A stretch of DNA of 64,000 bases from Exiguobacterium sp. 9-2 (GCF_036287235.1 NZ_CP142850.1:2633336-2697335); one strand, 5' to 3'. Shown: positions 24,110-32,721, counted from the first letter of the stretch. The notes: a model not told the origin generated them from the sequence alone. Made by a program: numbers and translations.

Positions 24110-24789
24110 TGCCACGCATACTTCCTTTTCTTTTAACAGCTAGCATACTAGGTGGTTGTAGTAACGACTCAGCGGATCTCTACTTGAAGCAAAGTGCTCA
24201 AAGCACGCTTGCTGGAGACCTTTTCGAAGAACAACAATGGCGCGAAAAAGCTCGGACGGAAGGTGCGACAGATAAGCGTCTGATCGCGCTGTCACAGCAG
24301 CAAGAGGCGTTTCACGATTTGAAAGCCGCCTTGTTCATGAATCAGACGACGGACGCCCTTCGTTACGCGGAACGAGTCATGAATCAGACGTTCGGTGACA
24401 AAGCACTCGCGGATGAAGCAGCTAGTTATCACCGCACTCTTGGTAAGGTCGAAAAAGCATTTCGTGACGTGGCAGGTACCTACACGTACTCGACGAGTGA
24501 TCAGGGCGAAAACGAACAAGATTATAGCGATGCGACGATTGATGTCGTGACGCATCCGAATCGTGAGGCGACACTGACAATCCATGATGCTCGAGATTAT
24601 GAAGGACAACCACTTGATGACTTTACGTATAGCGGACGTTTTAATTCCGATAATAGTCTGATGCTATATTTCTATGAGTCTTCTTTAGAAATCGAGTTTG
24701 ATGACGACGGCGGTCTGACCTTCCGCGATTCCGGGATTGAAAAAGACTCGACGATTGATTTTGAACAGACGACCAAACAATCCTTATGA
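24106..24789 (+). CDS. lipoprotein of unknown function
   Basis: The 227-residue product has a lipoprotein signal peptide (MMPRILPFLLTASILGGC, lipidated Cys18) and a mature part with a helical half and a C-terminal beta half (ATLTIHDARDYEG, LMLYFYESSLEIEF). It overlaps the zinc-ribbon gene by 4 bp, so both products are made together and may form a membrane pair. A terminator follows. Family not recognised. Confidence 0.8.
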   Translation: MMPRILPFLLTASILGGCSNDSADLYLKQSAQSTLAGDLFEEQQWREKARTEGATDKRLIALSQQQEAFHDLKAALFMNQTTDALRYAERVMNQTFGDKALADEAASYHRTLGKVEKAFRDVAGTYTYSTSDQGENEQDYSDATIDVVTHPNREATLTIHDARDYEGQPLDDFTYSGRFNSDNSLMLYFYESSLEIEFDDDGGLTFRDSGIEKDSTIDFEQTTKQSL

Positions 24790-24790
24790 T

Positions 24791-24827
24791 AAAACGCTTG
24801 TCTTCGAAAACGGAGACAAGCGTTTTT
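24791..24827. terminator. bidirectional terminator
   Basis: Stem AACGCTTGTCT/AGACAAGCGTT with flanking A and T runs lies between the lipoprotein gene and the convergent zinc-ribbon gene. Confidence 0.9.
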
Positions 24828-24835
24828 GTTTGGAA

Positions 24836-26566
24836 TCATCCTTTTGTATCTTTAAAGCGATTCAATCCATATCCCACTAATCCACCGAGGAATGGGAAAA
24901 AGAAAAGCATGAACGCATTCCACCATGTCAAAGTGGAAACAACGACACCGGCTAGGATATCGTTATCCCATTGCAGTTCAAACCGCGTTTGTGTGAAGTA
25001 CGCTAAAATGAGTCCACCGACCATAAAGACCCCGGCATAAATCGCAACATTCGGTAACGTCCGAATCCAGCGGAATCCGATTCCGATATGGATGACGAAC
25101 ATCAGAACAAGCACAATCAAGCCATACGGAGCAACACTTGAATTGAGCAGTTGTTCTTCTTCAAACGGAGTGGACGCATTCGCGATTTGTGCGAAGCGTG
25201 TCAGAAGCCCCACATCTACCGTCTCATCAAAGCGTGTCACTTTCGGATCAAGCGTTGGATCTTCTCCATTTTGAATCTGATTCCCGATGATTCCTTGGAT
25301 TCGATCCAGATTCGAAGCATCATCCGCTTCATCGATTCCTTGCTTTAAGTCGTTCAAACGATCTTCACCATATAAGGCCGCACCTAAATGGAAGTCTTCT
25401 GTTAAAACCGTCATCTTGAAATCGACTTGCCCAGCTTGAGACATCGCGTAAAGCGGAGATGCACCGCTCAAGAGAACGAGACTGGCCGATTCACCAAATT
25501 CGACTTCGTCCAGTTCATCGAGCTCGTTTAGGTAATATAGTTGTCCGAATGATGTCAGCAGGACACCGAACAAGTAGACACTCATCAATGTCGTCGCGGC
25601 GATCCGTCCGACCTGCCAAGAACCGCGCAGATCCGTTTGACCGATGAATTGGAACAAAAGAACACCAGCGAGCGCCAAAAGGAAAATCCGAATCATTCCT
25701 GTGATCAGATGTAGATCGAAAACGCCGAAATCCGTCGCAAACAATCCGACGACCAATGTGATCACCGATAATGTCAGGGCAAAGACGACCGCACGTTCAA
25801 TCCGTTCATTCCACGATGTCGCCTTGATTCCGATGACACCACCTCGTTCGAGCAACCATGCGCTCCCGATTAATAGGATCAATCCCGGCAAGGATAGTAA
25901 GAAATGCCCTGAAAAAATATGAAAATCAAGTTGATTGATTGCTTTTTGAATATCAGAGAACTGATCCGCATCGTTACCTATCACTTCGGTCAGGAAGCGT
26001 GATTTCAAGTCTTCACTTGATGTGAGATTTAGACCAGCAAGGGCGACGAAAGCAAGGAAGAAGAACATTCCGAACGTACTAAAGTCATTCCCTACGTTTT
26101 GTTGAACAGTCTTGATTCCATCTAATGCCGGGTTATCGCTGAGCAGACCGAGCATGATGAACAAGATGACGACGATCGCAGCAAAACAGATGACGGCGGC
26201 GATACTACCGATCGCAAGACTCGGATTCCCAAGCGAGAAATCGAATCGCGAGAAGAATGCGCGTCCGCGCTCTTTCCATGGAAGGTTCACGTTCCAATCC
26301 TGCGATTTCCACTTCTTACGAATGTCGTCCATACCCGGAAGACGGTCCACAAGTGAGCCTTCCGACGTCGCAGCGACGAGGCGCGAATGTCCACAATTCG
26401 GACAGTAGGACGCACGACCATCCATCTGTGTACCACACCCGACACAAAAATGCGCAGCTTGTTCGAAGCGGATCGGACGGGCTTGCTTATCAAGCGATGT
26501 TCCGTCTATCTCGCAATACTGGGCGTGTGGAGCATGTGCTTGACCACAGGTCGAACAATACTTCAT
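24836..26566 (-). CDS. zinc-ribbon polytopic membrane protein
   Basis: The 576-residue protein has two zinc ribbons (CSTCGQAH with YCEIDG, and CVGCGTQM with YCPNCGHSR) in its first 65 residues and then about nine to ten hydrophobic segments interrupted by an extracellular loop of about 130 residues (around 340-480). ATG 26566 overlaps the stop of the preceding gene (ATGA), so it is translated from the same message. It resembles the zinc-ribbon membrane proteins often annotated only as such. No transport motif was recognised. Confidence 0.8.
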   Translation of the reverse strand: MKYCSTCGQAHAPHAQYCEIDGTSLDKQARPIRFEQAAHFCVGCGTQMDGRASYCPNCGHSRLVAATSEGSLVDRLPGMDDIRKKWKSQDWNVNLPWKERGRAFFSRFDFSLGNPSLAIGSIAAVICFAAIVVILFIMLGLLSDNPALDGIKTVQQNVGNDFSTFGMFFFLAFVALAGLNLTSSEDLKSRFLTEVIGNDADQFSDIQKAINQLDFHIFSGHFLLSLPGLILLIGSAWLLERGGVIGIKATSWNERIERAVVFALTLSVITLVVGLFATDFGVFDLHLITGMIRIFLLALAGVLLFQFIGQTDLRGSWQVGRIAATTLMSVYLFGVLLTSFGQLYYLNELDELDEVEFGESASLVLLSGASPLYAMSQAGQVDFKMTVLTEDFHLGAALYGEDRLNDLKQGIDEADDASNLDRIQGIIGNQIQNGEDPTLDPKVTRFDETVDVGLLTRFAQIANASTPFEEEQLLNSSVAPYGLIVLVLMFVIHIGIGFRWIRTLPNVAIYAGVFMVGGLILAYFTQTRFELQWDNDILAGVVVSTLTWWNAFMLFFFPFLGGLVGYGLNRFKDTKG

Positions 26567-26985
26567 ACGCGTTGCCCCATTTCTGATCCACAGCATGTGC
26601 AAAAATGCTGATCATTACGTTGTGGCGTATGGCATGTCGTACATGCGACTTTCGCTTGTTCGTTCTCACGGGGAACAGACGTGCCGCATTTCCCACAGAA
26701 TTTCGCACCCGGCTCAAGAGGTGTCCGGCATGACTTACATTGTTTTTGTGCAGCTTCGACTTCCATCTCGTCGATCCGTGATAAGGCACCGAACACGAGT
26801 ACTTCCTGCGCGAGAATATCCTCAATTTCTTGACGACGACCTTCATTCCGCAGCTTCATATAATGACGCTCTCCGATTTCGTACAGTAAGCGTCCTTTTT
26901 CACGTCGCGCTTGCTCCGCCTGATCCTGTAATTCTTTTGCTGTCATCCCTTGAAAACGTGATTTGACTGATTGCCAATCCATCAT
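26563..26985 (-). CDS. soluble double zinc-ribbon protein
   Basis: The 140-residue protein has a helical, probably coiled-coil N-terminal 75 residues (QDQAEQARREKGRLLYEIGE) and two C-terminal zinc ribbons (CKSCRTPLEPGAKFCGKCG and CTTCHTPQRNDQHFCTCCG). It overlaps the next gene, itself a zinc-ribbon membrane protein, by 4 bp, so the two probably interact. ATG 26985 follows GGGAGGCTACACGG. The role is unknown. Confidence 0.8.
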   Translation of the reverse strand: MMDWQSVKSRFQGMTAKELQDQAEQARREKGRLLYEIGERHYMKLRNEGRRQEIEDILAQEVLVFGALSRIDEMEVEAAQKQCKSCRTPLEPGAKFCGKCGTSVPRENEQAKVACTTCHTPQRNDQHFCTCCGSEMGQRV

Positions 26986-27005
26986 CCGTGTAGCCTCCCT
27001 TTTTC

Positions 27006-28391
27006 TTATTTAATATTCGTCGCCTGTTGAATCCGAAACCCTTCCTCATAGCTATCTTCTGAACTGCCATATGTGAAGAGGTAGCGGAAAAGTGACTTCG
27101 ATGTTGACTTTCCTGGTGATTCACTCGCATACGTATACAGCTCACCTCGGATATATGTCGTCGCCATGACTTCAATACCGACCGTATCCCCGTACTCGAC
27201 GAATTTCGCTGACGAACGATCAATCGACGCATTCATGAACTCTCCGTCCCACTCCAAGTCCTTTCGACTCCAATCGTCATAGTTCTTTTGCTGTTTCGCA
27301 AGGTAGGACGCATCATCAACGAGCGAGAAATAACTCGTATCCTGATAGGTTGCCGCATCGACCCAGTCAGACGCGTGCTCCTCGACGACTCCTTGAAGTT
27401 GATTCAAAACGGCTTCTGACGGTGCGAACGTGAATGTCGCTTTTTTCGTATCTGGTTTGACGACGATCTCATCCGACGTTTCCTCTCCCCATGGGAATGA
27501 ATTCTTAATCGACAGTTTGATGCCGTTCTTCGAGATCGGTCCGTAGTTCTTCAAATCGGATACTTGTTTCGATGTCGATTTTCCGTCGACGATTAAAAAG
27601 GCATCCGGATACGTTTGATCAAGCTCGATCGCATTTCCTTTTAACGTGATTTCGAATTTTCGGTCCGCGGCGTCGAGTGTCAACGGATTGATCGTGACAT
27701 CACTCGACTCTTTACCGTATTCGCCATCGTAGGCAATCTTCGCATCCGTTAATCCCGGATAGACACCGTCCATCATGATCCCTTCCGCTGACGCTTTACT
27801 ACTTTCCGTTCCGACAGGATTCACGAGTGTGACCTTCGTTCCTTTAAAGTTACTGATGACTTCCGTTTTGACACTATCGAGGCGTAAACGGTAATCCTTG
27901 AAGATTCCGATTTGACGACCACTGGCGACGATTTGACCCGGAACATCACTATCGTTTTCTGCTTGAATCGACGCACCCGCCATCAATAAATAATCCATGA
28001 ATGATTTCTTTTGCTCCGGCGTCTCTTTCAAGGCATCTAAAAAGCGTTGCGCCATCTTCTGATCAATCGGTTTTCCGTTGAACTCTGTATGCTCAGCGAG
28101 TAGCGTAGCGTCACCAGATCGAATCGCATCGCGGACCTTATTCGTCGTCGCTTCGACCGTGAACCATTGTGTCGCGAGTCCATAGTAGGCACCACCAGCT
28201 ACGACCAATAATCCGACGGTCAACAGAATCGCTTTTGCAGACTTACTCGCTTTTTTAGAGTGCACGGGTCTACTATTGTGTTCTTTTTCTACAGGTTCCC
28301 GGTGTTCAATATCCTGCTTTAAGGCATCACCGCAACTCGGACAAAATTTTAATCCACGCTTCGCAGCATCCGAACATTTCACACATGCCAT
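27006..28391 (-). CDS. TcaA-like zinc-ribbon membrane protein
   Basis: The 461-residue protein has an N-terminal zinc ribbon (CVKCSDAAKRGLKFCPSCG), one transmembrane helix (about 50-72) and about 390 extracellular residues in several small beta domains, the order seen in TcaA, a membrane protein linked to teicoplanin susceptibility in staphylococci. Its C-terminal 120 residues resemble those of the 22044-23267 protein. The start at ATG 28391 follows AGAAGGGGATTAGG; the longer open frame is AT-rich and lacks a ribosome site. It ends 20 bp before the double zinc-ribbon gene, so the three genes probably form an operon. Confidence 0.82.
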   Translation of the reverse strand: MACVKCSDAAKRGLKFCPSCGDALKQDIEHREPVEKEHNSRPVHSKKASKSAKAILLTVGLLVVAGGAYYGLATQWFTVEATTNKVRDAIRSGDATLLAEHTEFNGKPIDQKMAQRFLDALKETPEQKKSFMDYLLMAGASIQAENDSDVPGQIVASGRQIGIFKDYRLRLDSVKTEVISNFKGTKVTLVNPVGTESSKASAEGIMMDGVYPGLTDAKIAYDGEYGKESSDVTINPLTLDAADRKFEITLKGNAIELDQTYPDAFLIVDGKSTSKQVSDLKNYGPISKNGIKLSIKNSFPWGEETSDEIVVKPDTKKATFTFAPSEAVLNQLQGVVEEHASDWVDAATYQDTSYFSLVDDASYLAKQQKNYDDWSRKDLEWDGEFMNASIDRSSAKFVEYGDTVGIEVMATTYIRGELYTYASESPGKSTSKSLFRYLFTYGSSEDSYEEGFRIQQATNIK

Positions 28392-28724
28392 ATATCCTAA
28401 TCCCCTTCTGTTTTTTAATTTCATTTGAGGTAAAAATAGCCATAAGAAATAATAACACAATAACCTATTATTTACTTTTTTTGTAAAAATAATTATGTTT
28501 TCTGAATGTTTATTGACCAAAAATTATTCTATGAAATTTATTTTATCTATAAAGATGGTGATTCATTCTGTCACATTGGCTCTTTTACGTCTGAATCAAA
28601 AAGAAATCAGATGTGATTAATATCTTATGATAATAATTAATTACCTATTTTATAAAATCAAAATTCCATTTTATAGTTATATATGATATTTTTTATCTAT
28701 AAAAAAGTGTAAGGGGATAAAAGA
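28392..28724. other. AT-rich divergent intergenic region
   Basis: TTTTATCTATAAA occurs twice (28541-28553 and 28691-28703), the second copy directly before the AAGGGG ribosome site of the Ltp-repeat gene. No clear promoter pair, RNA motif or small gene was recognised otherwise. Confidence 0.4.
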
Positions 28725-29495
28725 ATGCACGCATCTACTAAACCAAAACGTAAATTCTACAAGAAGTGGTGGTTTTGGGTAATCATACTTCTTATTTTTG
28801 CAGTAGCAGGAAATAATTCAGAAGATCAGGCGACTCCAACTAAAAAGGCAGAATCAACAAAATCAACTACAATAAAAGAGGACACGGAAATGACTGAGTC
28901 ATCGGATGCAGAAGAGACAGAAGTTGCCCTAAAAGAAGATGATGCTGTAGAAGAAGACACCGCAGAAGAAGATACAGTTGCGGTAGAAGATACTTCTACA
29001 GAAGAGACTGGAGCGGAAGAACCATCGACACCTGATGTCCCGACAGAATATCTGTCAGCACTCGACAAGGCGGGATCATACGCGGAAACGATGAACATGT
29101 CGAAAGCAGCTGTTTCAAATCAGTTGACATCGGATTATGGAGAGCAGTTTTCAAAGGAAGCGGCAGCGTATGCGATGGAAAATATGAGTTTCGATGATTG
29201 GAAATCAAACGCCCTCAAATCAGCTGAATCGTATTCTGAGACGATGAACATGTCTAAAAAAGGCATTTATGATCAACTGACATCTGACAGCGGTGAAAAA
29301 TTCACAAGCGAAGAAGCCCAGTATGCGATCGATACACTTGATGTCGATTACAACCAAAACGCTCTTCAAAAAGCGAAGGAATACCAAGAAACGATGAGCA
29401 TGTCACCTGAAGCGATTCGAGATCAACTCTCATCGGATTATGGAGAAAAATTCACACCAGAAGAAGCAAATTTTGCAGTCAGTCAACTAAAATAA
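28725..29495 (+). CDS. membrane-anchored protein with three Ltp repeats
   Basis: The 256-residue protein has a basic start, one transmembrane helix (residues about 14-28, WWFWVIILLIFAVAG), a Glu/Thr-rich stalk (about 40-105) and three copies of a 45-residue helical repeat, each with S-Y-x-E-T-M-x-M-S, a QLTSDYGE-type turn and an F..EEA.YA helix. This is the repeat of Host cell surface-exposed lipoprotein (Ltp, PF07553); the phage TP-J34 Ltp protein blocks DNA injection by other phages. Here a helix replaces the lipid anchor. Such repeats also occur in proteins of unknown role. ATG follows GTAAGGGGATAAAAG; a terminator follows. Confidence 0.8.
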   Translation: MHASTKPKRKFYKKWWFWVIILLIFAVAGNNSEDQATPTKKAESTKSTTIKEDTEMTESSDAEETEVALKEDDAVEEDTAEEDTVAVEDTSTEETGAEEPSTPDVPTEYLSALDKAGSYAETMNMSKAAVSNQLTSDYGEQFSKEAAAYAMENMSFDDWKSNALKSAESYSETMNMSKKGIYDQLTSDSGEKFTSEEAQYAIDTLDVDYNQNALQKAKEYQETMSMSPEAIRDQLSSDYGEKFTPEEANFAVSQLK

Positions 29496-29500
29496 GAGTT

Positions 29501-29535
29501 ATCACCCTATTTGAATTTTGAATAGGGTGTTTTGT
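29501..29535 (+). terminator. terminator of Ltp-repeat gene
   Basis: Stem CACCCTATT/AATAGGGTG with a 9-base loop followed by TTTTG, about 8 bp after the stop codon. Confidence 0.88.
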
Positions 29536-29614
29536 ATTTTCGAAGTTTAGAATCTTAGATGTCTCCTCTCCTGCCAATTCTCTATATCAGAATCTATCCC
29601 GAACACCCCAGCGG

Positions 29615-29779
29615 ATAAGTAGAGTTATCCGCCGGGCGCAACGTTTCATTTCTTCAATCATGCCAACGGTTTCTTTAACTTTTAAGTAGCGTAAGTGATG
29701 CGATTCCTCGTCAATCTACCAGTTCTCTTCAGTTAACCCCGCATTCTAAAGCGACTGTCTTCAGGATAACTCTACTTAT
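29615..29779. repeat. perfect 16-bp inverted repeats enclosing 133 bp (candidate invertible switch)
   Basis: ATAAGTAGAGTTATCC (29615-29630) and its exact reverse complement (29764-29779) flank 133 bp directly upstream of a sigma-like gene and two tyrosine recombinase genes. The layout resembles phase-variation switches such as fimS with FimB/FimE. No clear promoter was found inside the segment in either orientation. The segment is open in one minus-strand frame, so it could also be the remnant of a gene. Confidence 0.55.
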
Positions 29780-29804
29780 ACTAAAACTACCGCGGAATAC
29801 ATAA

Positions 29805-29820
29805 CAGATATGCATATCTG
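29805..29820. repeat. perfect 16-bp palindrome before the sigma-like gene
   Basis: CAGATATGCATATCTG is fully self-complementary and ends 15 bp before the ATG of the sigma-like gene. It could be an operator or, in RNA, a hairpin next to the weak ribosome site. Confidence 0.6.
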
Positions 29821-29835
29821 AAGAAACGGATACCC

Positions 29836-30270
29836 ATGAACGACTTACTACGTAACTGGATTCCCCTCGTCAACTCCCTCCTGTCCCGCCTCTCGATCCA
29901 CCCGAATGAACATGATGAATGCCGGCAAGCCGCCCTACTCCGACTTTGGAAATCAATTGAAGAAGGAAAGGTCATGACCGTCACCTTCGCCCGGATTCGA
30001 GCAAAAGGGGCGATGCTCGACTACTTAGCGACCCGTAACCGGACGCTTGCGACTGAAGTCGCAGTCGAGACGATGCCGGAGCTTCCTCGGACCCCGAACG
30101 TCTCCTTTCATTATCTCCTCAGCGAACTTAAACGGGATCTGTCGAATAAAGAGTACACGTTTCTCGAAGCCTTGATGCACGGTACGGAAGAGACACTCGG
30201 TTACTCCCCGGCGCGACTCCGTTCATTGAAGTCGGAACTCCGGCAGAAAGTCCAGTTCCTCCTCGGATGA
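29836..30270 (+). CDS. small sigma-70-like protein
   Basis: The 144-residue protein resembles sigma-70 region 2 (HDECRQAALLRLWKSIEEGK, then FARIRAKGAMLDYLATRNR, near residues 25-72) and ends in a helical region that may correspond to region 4 (LSNKEYTFLEALMHGTEETL, then SPARLRSLKSELRQKV). It is shorter than typical sigma factors and lacks a clear region 3. The gene overlaps the downstream recombinase gene by 4 bp, so the two are made together. It may direct transcription of local or remote genes, or be a sigma-derived regulator as often found on mobile elements. The ribosome site is weak and lies near a palindrome. Confidence 0.65.
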   Translation: MNDLLRNWIPLVNSLLSRLSIHPNEHDECRQAALLRLWKSIEEGKVMTVTFARIRAKGAMLDYLATRNRTLATEVAVETMPELPRTPNVSFHYLLSELKRDLSNKEYTFLEALMHGTEETLGYSPARLRSLKSELRQKVQFLLG

Positions 30271-31100
30271 TGACTTACTATCAAGAACGCCTACTTGCGA
30301 TCATCGAACAGGCGGACTATCGCCCCTTGACGAAAAAAGCCTATCGCTCCGACGTACGGCATCTCTGTCGCCACGTCGAACGGATCGACGTCCCGTCGCT
30401 CCAACGCTATGGTAAGCTCCTACGCGACACGTACGCTCCAGCAACTGCCGCTCGACGGCTACATGCGCTCTCCATCCTGTTCGATCAACTGGTCGCGGAA
30501 CGTTCGCTCCAGACGAACCCGTTGGCACGCGTTAAAAAACCAGTTCCCGCACCCTACCGGCGCCTTGCCTTCACGTATGACGACGTCCACCGTGTCCTCG
30601 AGACGATTCGTGATGAGACCGTCTACGCCTTTAGCTTTCTTCTCCTGCACACGGGACTGCGGTTTTCGGAAGCCCGTGACTTACAGCTCGCAGATGTCGA
30701 TTTTACACGCGATCAGTTATTCGTCCGAAGCGGTAAAGGCGATCAATCACGTCAAGTTCCGCTGCATCATACATTACGTGATGTACTGACGCGTTATATC
30801 GAGACGATTCGTCCTGATGTCCTGCCGCTGTTTTGCGAAGATAGTGGACGACCGGTCAATCCAGCAAAGCTTCGCCGTGTCTTAAAAGAAGCAAGCGAAC
30901 GATGTCTCGGACGGATCCTGCGACCGCATGACATCCGGGTCACGTTCGCAACGACACTTTATCACGTGCATCAGACGGACATTCTAACCATCATGCGCTT
31001 ACTCGGTCACAGCGATGTTCGGACGACTCAGCACTACGTCCTACCGTCGCACGACATTGCCCATACGTCAGTCAATCGACTCAAGCGGACAGACGATTAA
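30267..31100 (+). CDS. tyrosine recombinase 1
   Basis: The 277-residue protein has a SAM-like core-binding N-terminal domain and a phage-integrase catalytic domain with the full set of active residues: R132 (TGLRFSEA), K157 (SGKGD), H221 and R224 (RPHDIR), H248 (LLGHSD) and nucleophile Y257. It is coupled by ATGA overlap to the sigma-like gene and its 3' end overlaps the convergent second recombinase gene by 20 bp. Size and motifs resemble XerC/D-type enzymes. Likely targets are the inverted repeats at 29615-29779 or sites outside the window. Confidence 0.92.
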   Translation: MMTYYQERLLAIIEQADYRPLTKKAYRSDVRHLCRHVERIDVPSLQRYGKLLRDTYAPATAARRLHALSILFDQLVAERSLQTNPLARVKKPVPAPYRRLAFTYDDVHRVLETIRDETVYAFSFLLLHTGLRFSEARDLQLADVDFTRDQLFVRSGKGDQSRQVPLHHTLRDVLTRYIETIRPDVLPLFCEDSGRPVNPAKLRRVLKEASERCLGRILRPHDIRVTFATTLYHVHQTDILTIMRLLGHSDVRTTQHYVLPSHDIAHTSVNRLKRTDD

Positions 31101-31899
31101 GAACGTCCCGGACGTAATTCGTCTGGCTACGGATGTATCCTTCCGTCGTTGAGATGTTGGCGTGACCAAGCAGACGCTTTATATCGAGCAACTTCAACCC
31201 TGCCTGCTGATAGAGATAGGTCGCATAGGCGATCCGGAGCATATGCGGACGGACGTGACGCTTCAAGGACGTAAATCCGACCTCGCGCAATGCCTTTCTC
31301 GCCGCATGTTCGTTAACCATCCGCCCAGTAACGGACTGAAATAAGTAGCCGGTCGTGCGCTCCGCTAAAAATAGACTGATCTTATCGCGGAGTGCTTCCC
31401 CGATCGGAACGGTTCGTGTCCGCCCGCCTTTGCCGTAACGAATGTACAGTTCACCTTTTACTAAATCGAAATCCTGCACTGTCAACAAACGGGCCTCCAT
31501 GAAGCGGAGGCCCGTTTGGCTGAGCACCTCGAAGAAGAGGCGATAGGTTGGATTTTGAATCTGTCGGATTATTGGGATTAACTCTTCACTATCGTGATAC
31601 GTCTCATCCTGCAAACGTTGGTGGACAATCGGACGGATCTCAATCATCGGATTCTTTTTGATGCGTCTCTGCTCGACGAGAACATTACCAAGCCGACGCA
31701 AAACATGATATCGTCGCAAGATCGTCGATGGTTTATAGCGTGCCTTCATCAAGTGAAAATAACGCTGTAAGGACGCAACTGACCAATCGACGTGATGACT
31801 TCTCATTTGCCGAAGGTCGCTCCGATACGCCTTAATCGTGTGCGTTGCATATTTCGAATGCGTCAATAGATACTGATCGAGATAGTCATAGTGTGTCAT
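31081..31899 (-). CDS. tyrosine recombinase 2
   Basis: The 272-residue protein is a paralogue of the convergent recombinase and also keeps all catalytic residues: R132 (TGLRFMEA), K157 (YGKGG), H219 and R222 (RPHMLR), H245 (LLGHAN) and Y255. ATG 31899 follows GGAGGAGCCATCC. The last 20 bp overlap, in antisense, with the other recombinase gene. Two related recombinases side by side suggest either a heterodimeric XerCD-like pair or an on/off pair as in FimB/FimE. Confidence 0.92.
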   Translation of the reverse strand: MTHYDYLDQYLLTHSKYATHTIKAYRSDLRQMRSHHVDWSVASLQRYFHLMKARYKPSTILRRYHVLRRLGNVLVEQRRIKKNPMIEIRPIVHQRLQDETYHDSEELIPIIRQIQNPTYRLFFEVLSQTGLRFMEARLLTVQDFDLVKGELYIRYGKGGRTRTVPIGEALRDKISLFLAERTTGYLFQSVTGRMVNEHAARKALREVGFTSLKRHVRPHMLRIAYATYLYQQAGLKLLDIKRLLGHANISTTEGYIRSQTNYVRDVLNRLSA

Positions 31900-32129
31900 G
31901 GATGGCTCCTCCTTTAGATGGCGACTGACGCGATGAACAATAAAACCGCACGACCAATTTCCAATGGATTATCAAGAATCGCTTTCCCTAAACACTTAAT
32001 AAGCGAACAAAAAAATAAGGAAAAAAGTTACAATCTTATTGAATCCCTTTCCGTTTCGGATAGGAGAAACCACGTATATGTACTTACCCCGATTCACCCA
32101 TCATTGATTCCACCCAAAGGAGCCTACTT

Positions 32130-32573
32130 ATGAACACGGATAACGATTATCTCGGTAACCCCTCGGATATTCTCGTCACCACTCATGTCTTGGAAGAAGA
32201 TTTACGTGACGTCATTGCGATTGAATTTAAAGACTTTTGGCACCCGAAATTACGGATCACCCCAAACGAGCTCGTCATCACCGGTTCGACTGTTTCAACA
32301 GAACATCGATTCGCCCACCATAAACCGTTCACCCTCACGATCGCCCCGTTTCGCATCTGTCATAACATCATCTCTTTCCACATCTACGACATCAGCCCGG
32401 CATCGCAAGAGCAGACAATTCTGAACATACTAAAGGCGCATCCGAATGTGTCTTACAGCTACCACATGATTCATATTCAACTCTTACCGTGTGATTTCGG
32501 TAATGAATTCTTCCATACGCTCCAGTATACGAAACTACTCGATCATAAAATCCTCGTCGGTCTCCATCTGTAG
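32130..32573 (+). CDS. unknown 147-residue protein, paralogue of 15150-15596
   Basis: ATG 32130 follows AAAGGAGCC. The soluble product has the same arrangement as the 15150-15596 product, with matching segments PFTLTIAP and ISFHIYDISP and a hydrophobic final strand. It is somewhat richer in histidine. It lies beside the recombinase pair but has its own terminator, so the link may be accidental. Function unknown. Confidence 0.75.
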   Translation: MNTDNDYLGNPSDILVTTHVLEEDLRDVIAIEFKDFWHPKLRITPNELVITGSTVSTEHRFAHHKPFTLTIAPFRICHNIISFHIYDISPASQEQTILNILKAHPNVSYSYHMIHIQLLPCDFGNEFFHTLQYTKLLDHKILVGLHL

Positions 32574-32645
32574 CTCACTTCCAACACATTTTTTATTTGA
32601 AATTAAAGTACGATTAGGTGTTTTTCCCCAAAAAATCAACTTAAA

Positions 32646-32688
32646 AATAAAGGCGACACACCGATTACTCACTAGTGTGTCGCCTTTC
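32646..32688. terminator. terminator hairpin after 32130-32573
   Basis: Stem AAAGGCGACACAC/GTGTGTCGCCTTT (13 bp) lies 70 bp after the stop codon. The better T-run is on the minus strand, where it would stop transcripts from the 32.7-33 kb remnant. Confidence 0.75.
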
Positions 32689-32721
32689 AAGCATCATTCT
32701 TCGTTTTCATCTAAAACTGAT

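Noticed and set aside
29615-29779. Integron attC site
   Set aside because: The ends read GTTATCC on the left and GGATAAC on the right, the reverse of attC orientation, and neither recombinase shows an IntI-specific insert.
29615-29779. MITE or IS remnant
   Set aside because: No clear target-site duplication flanks the repeats and no second copy was seen in the window; not fully excluded.
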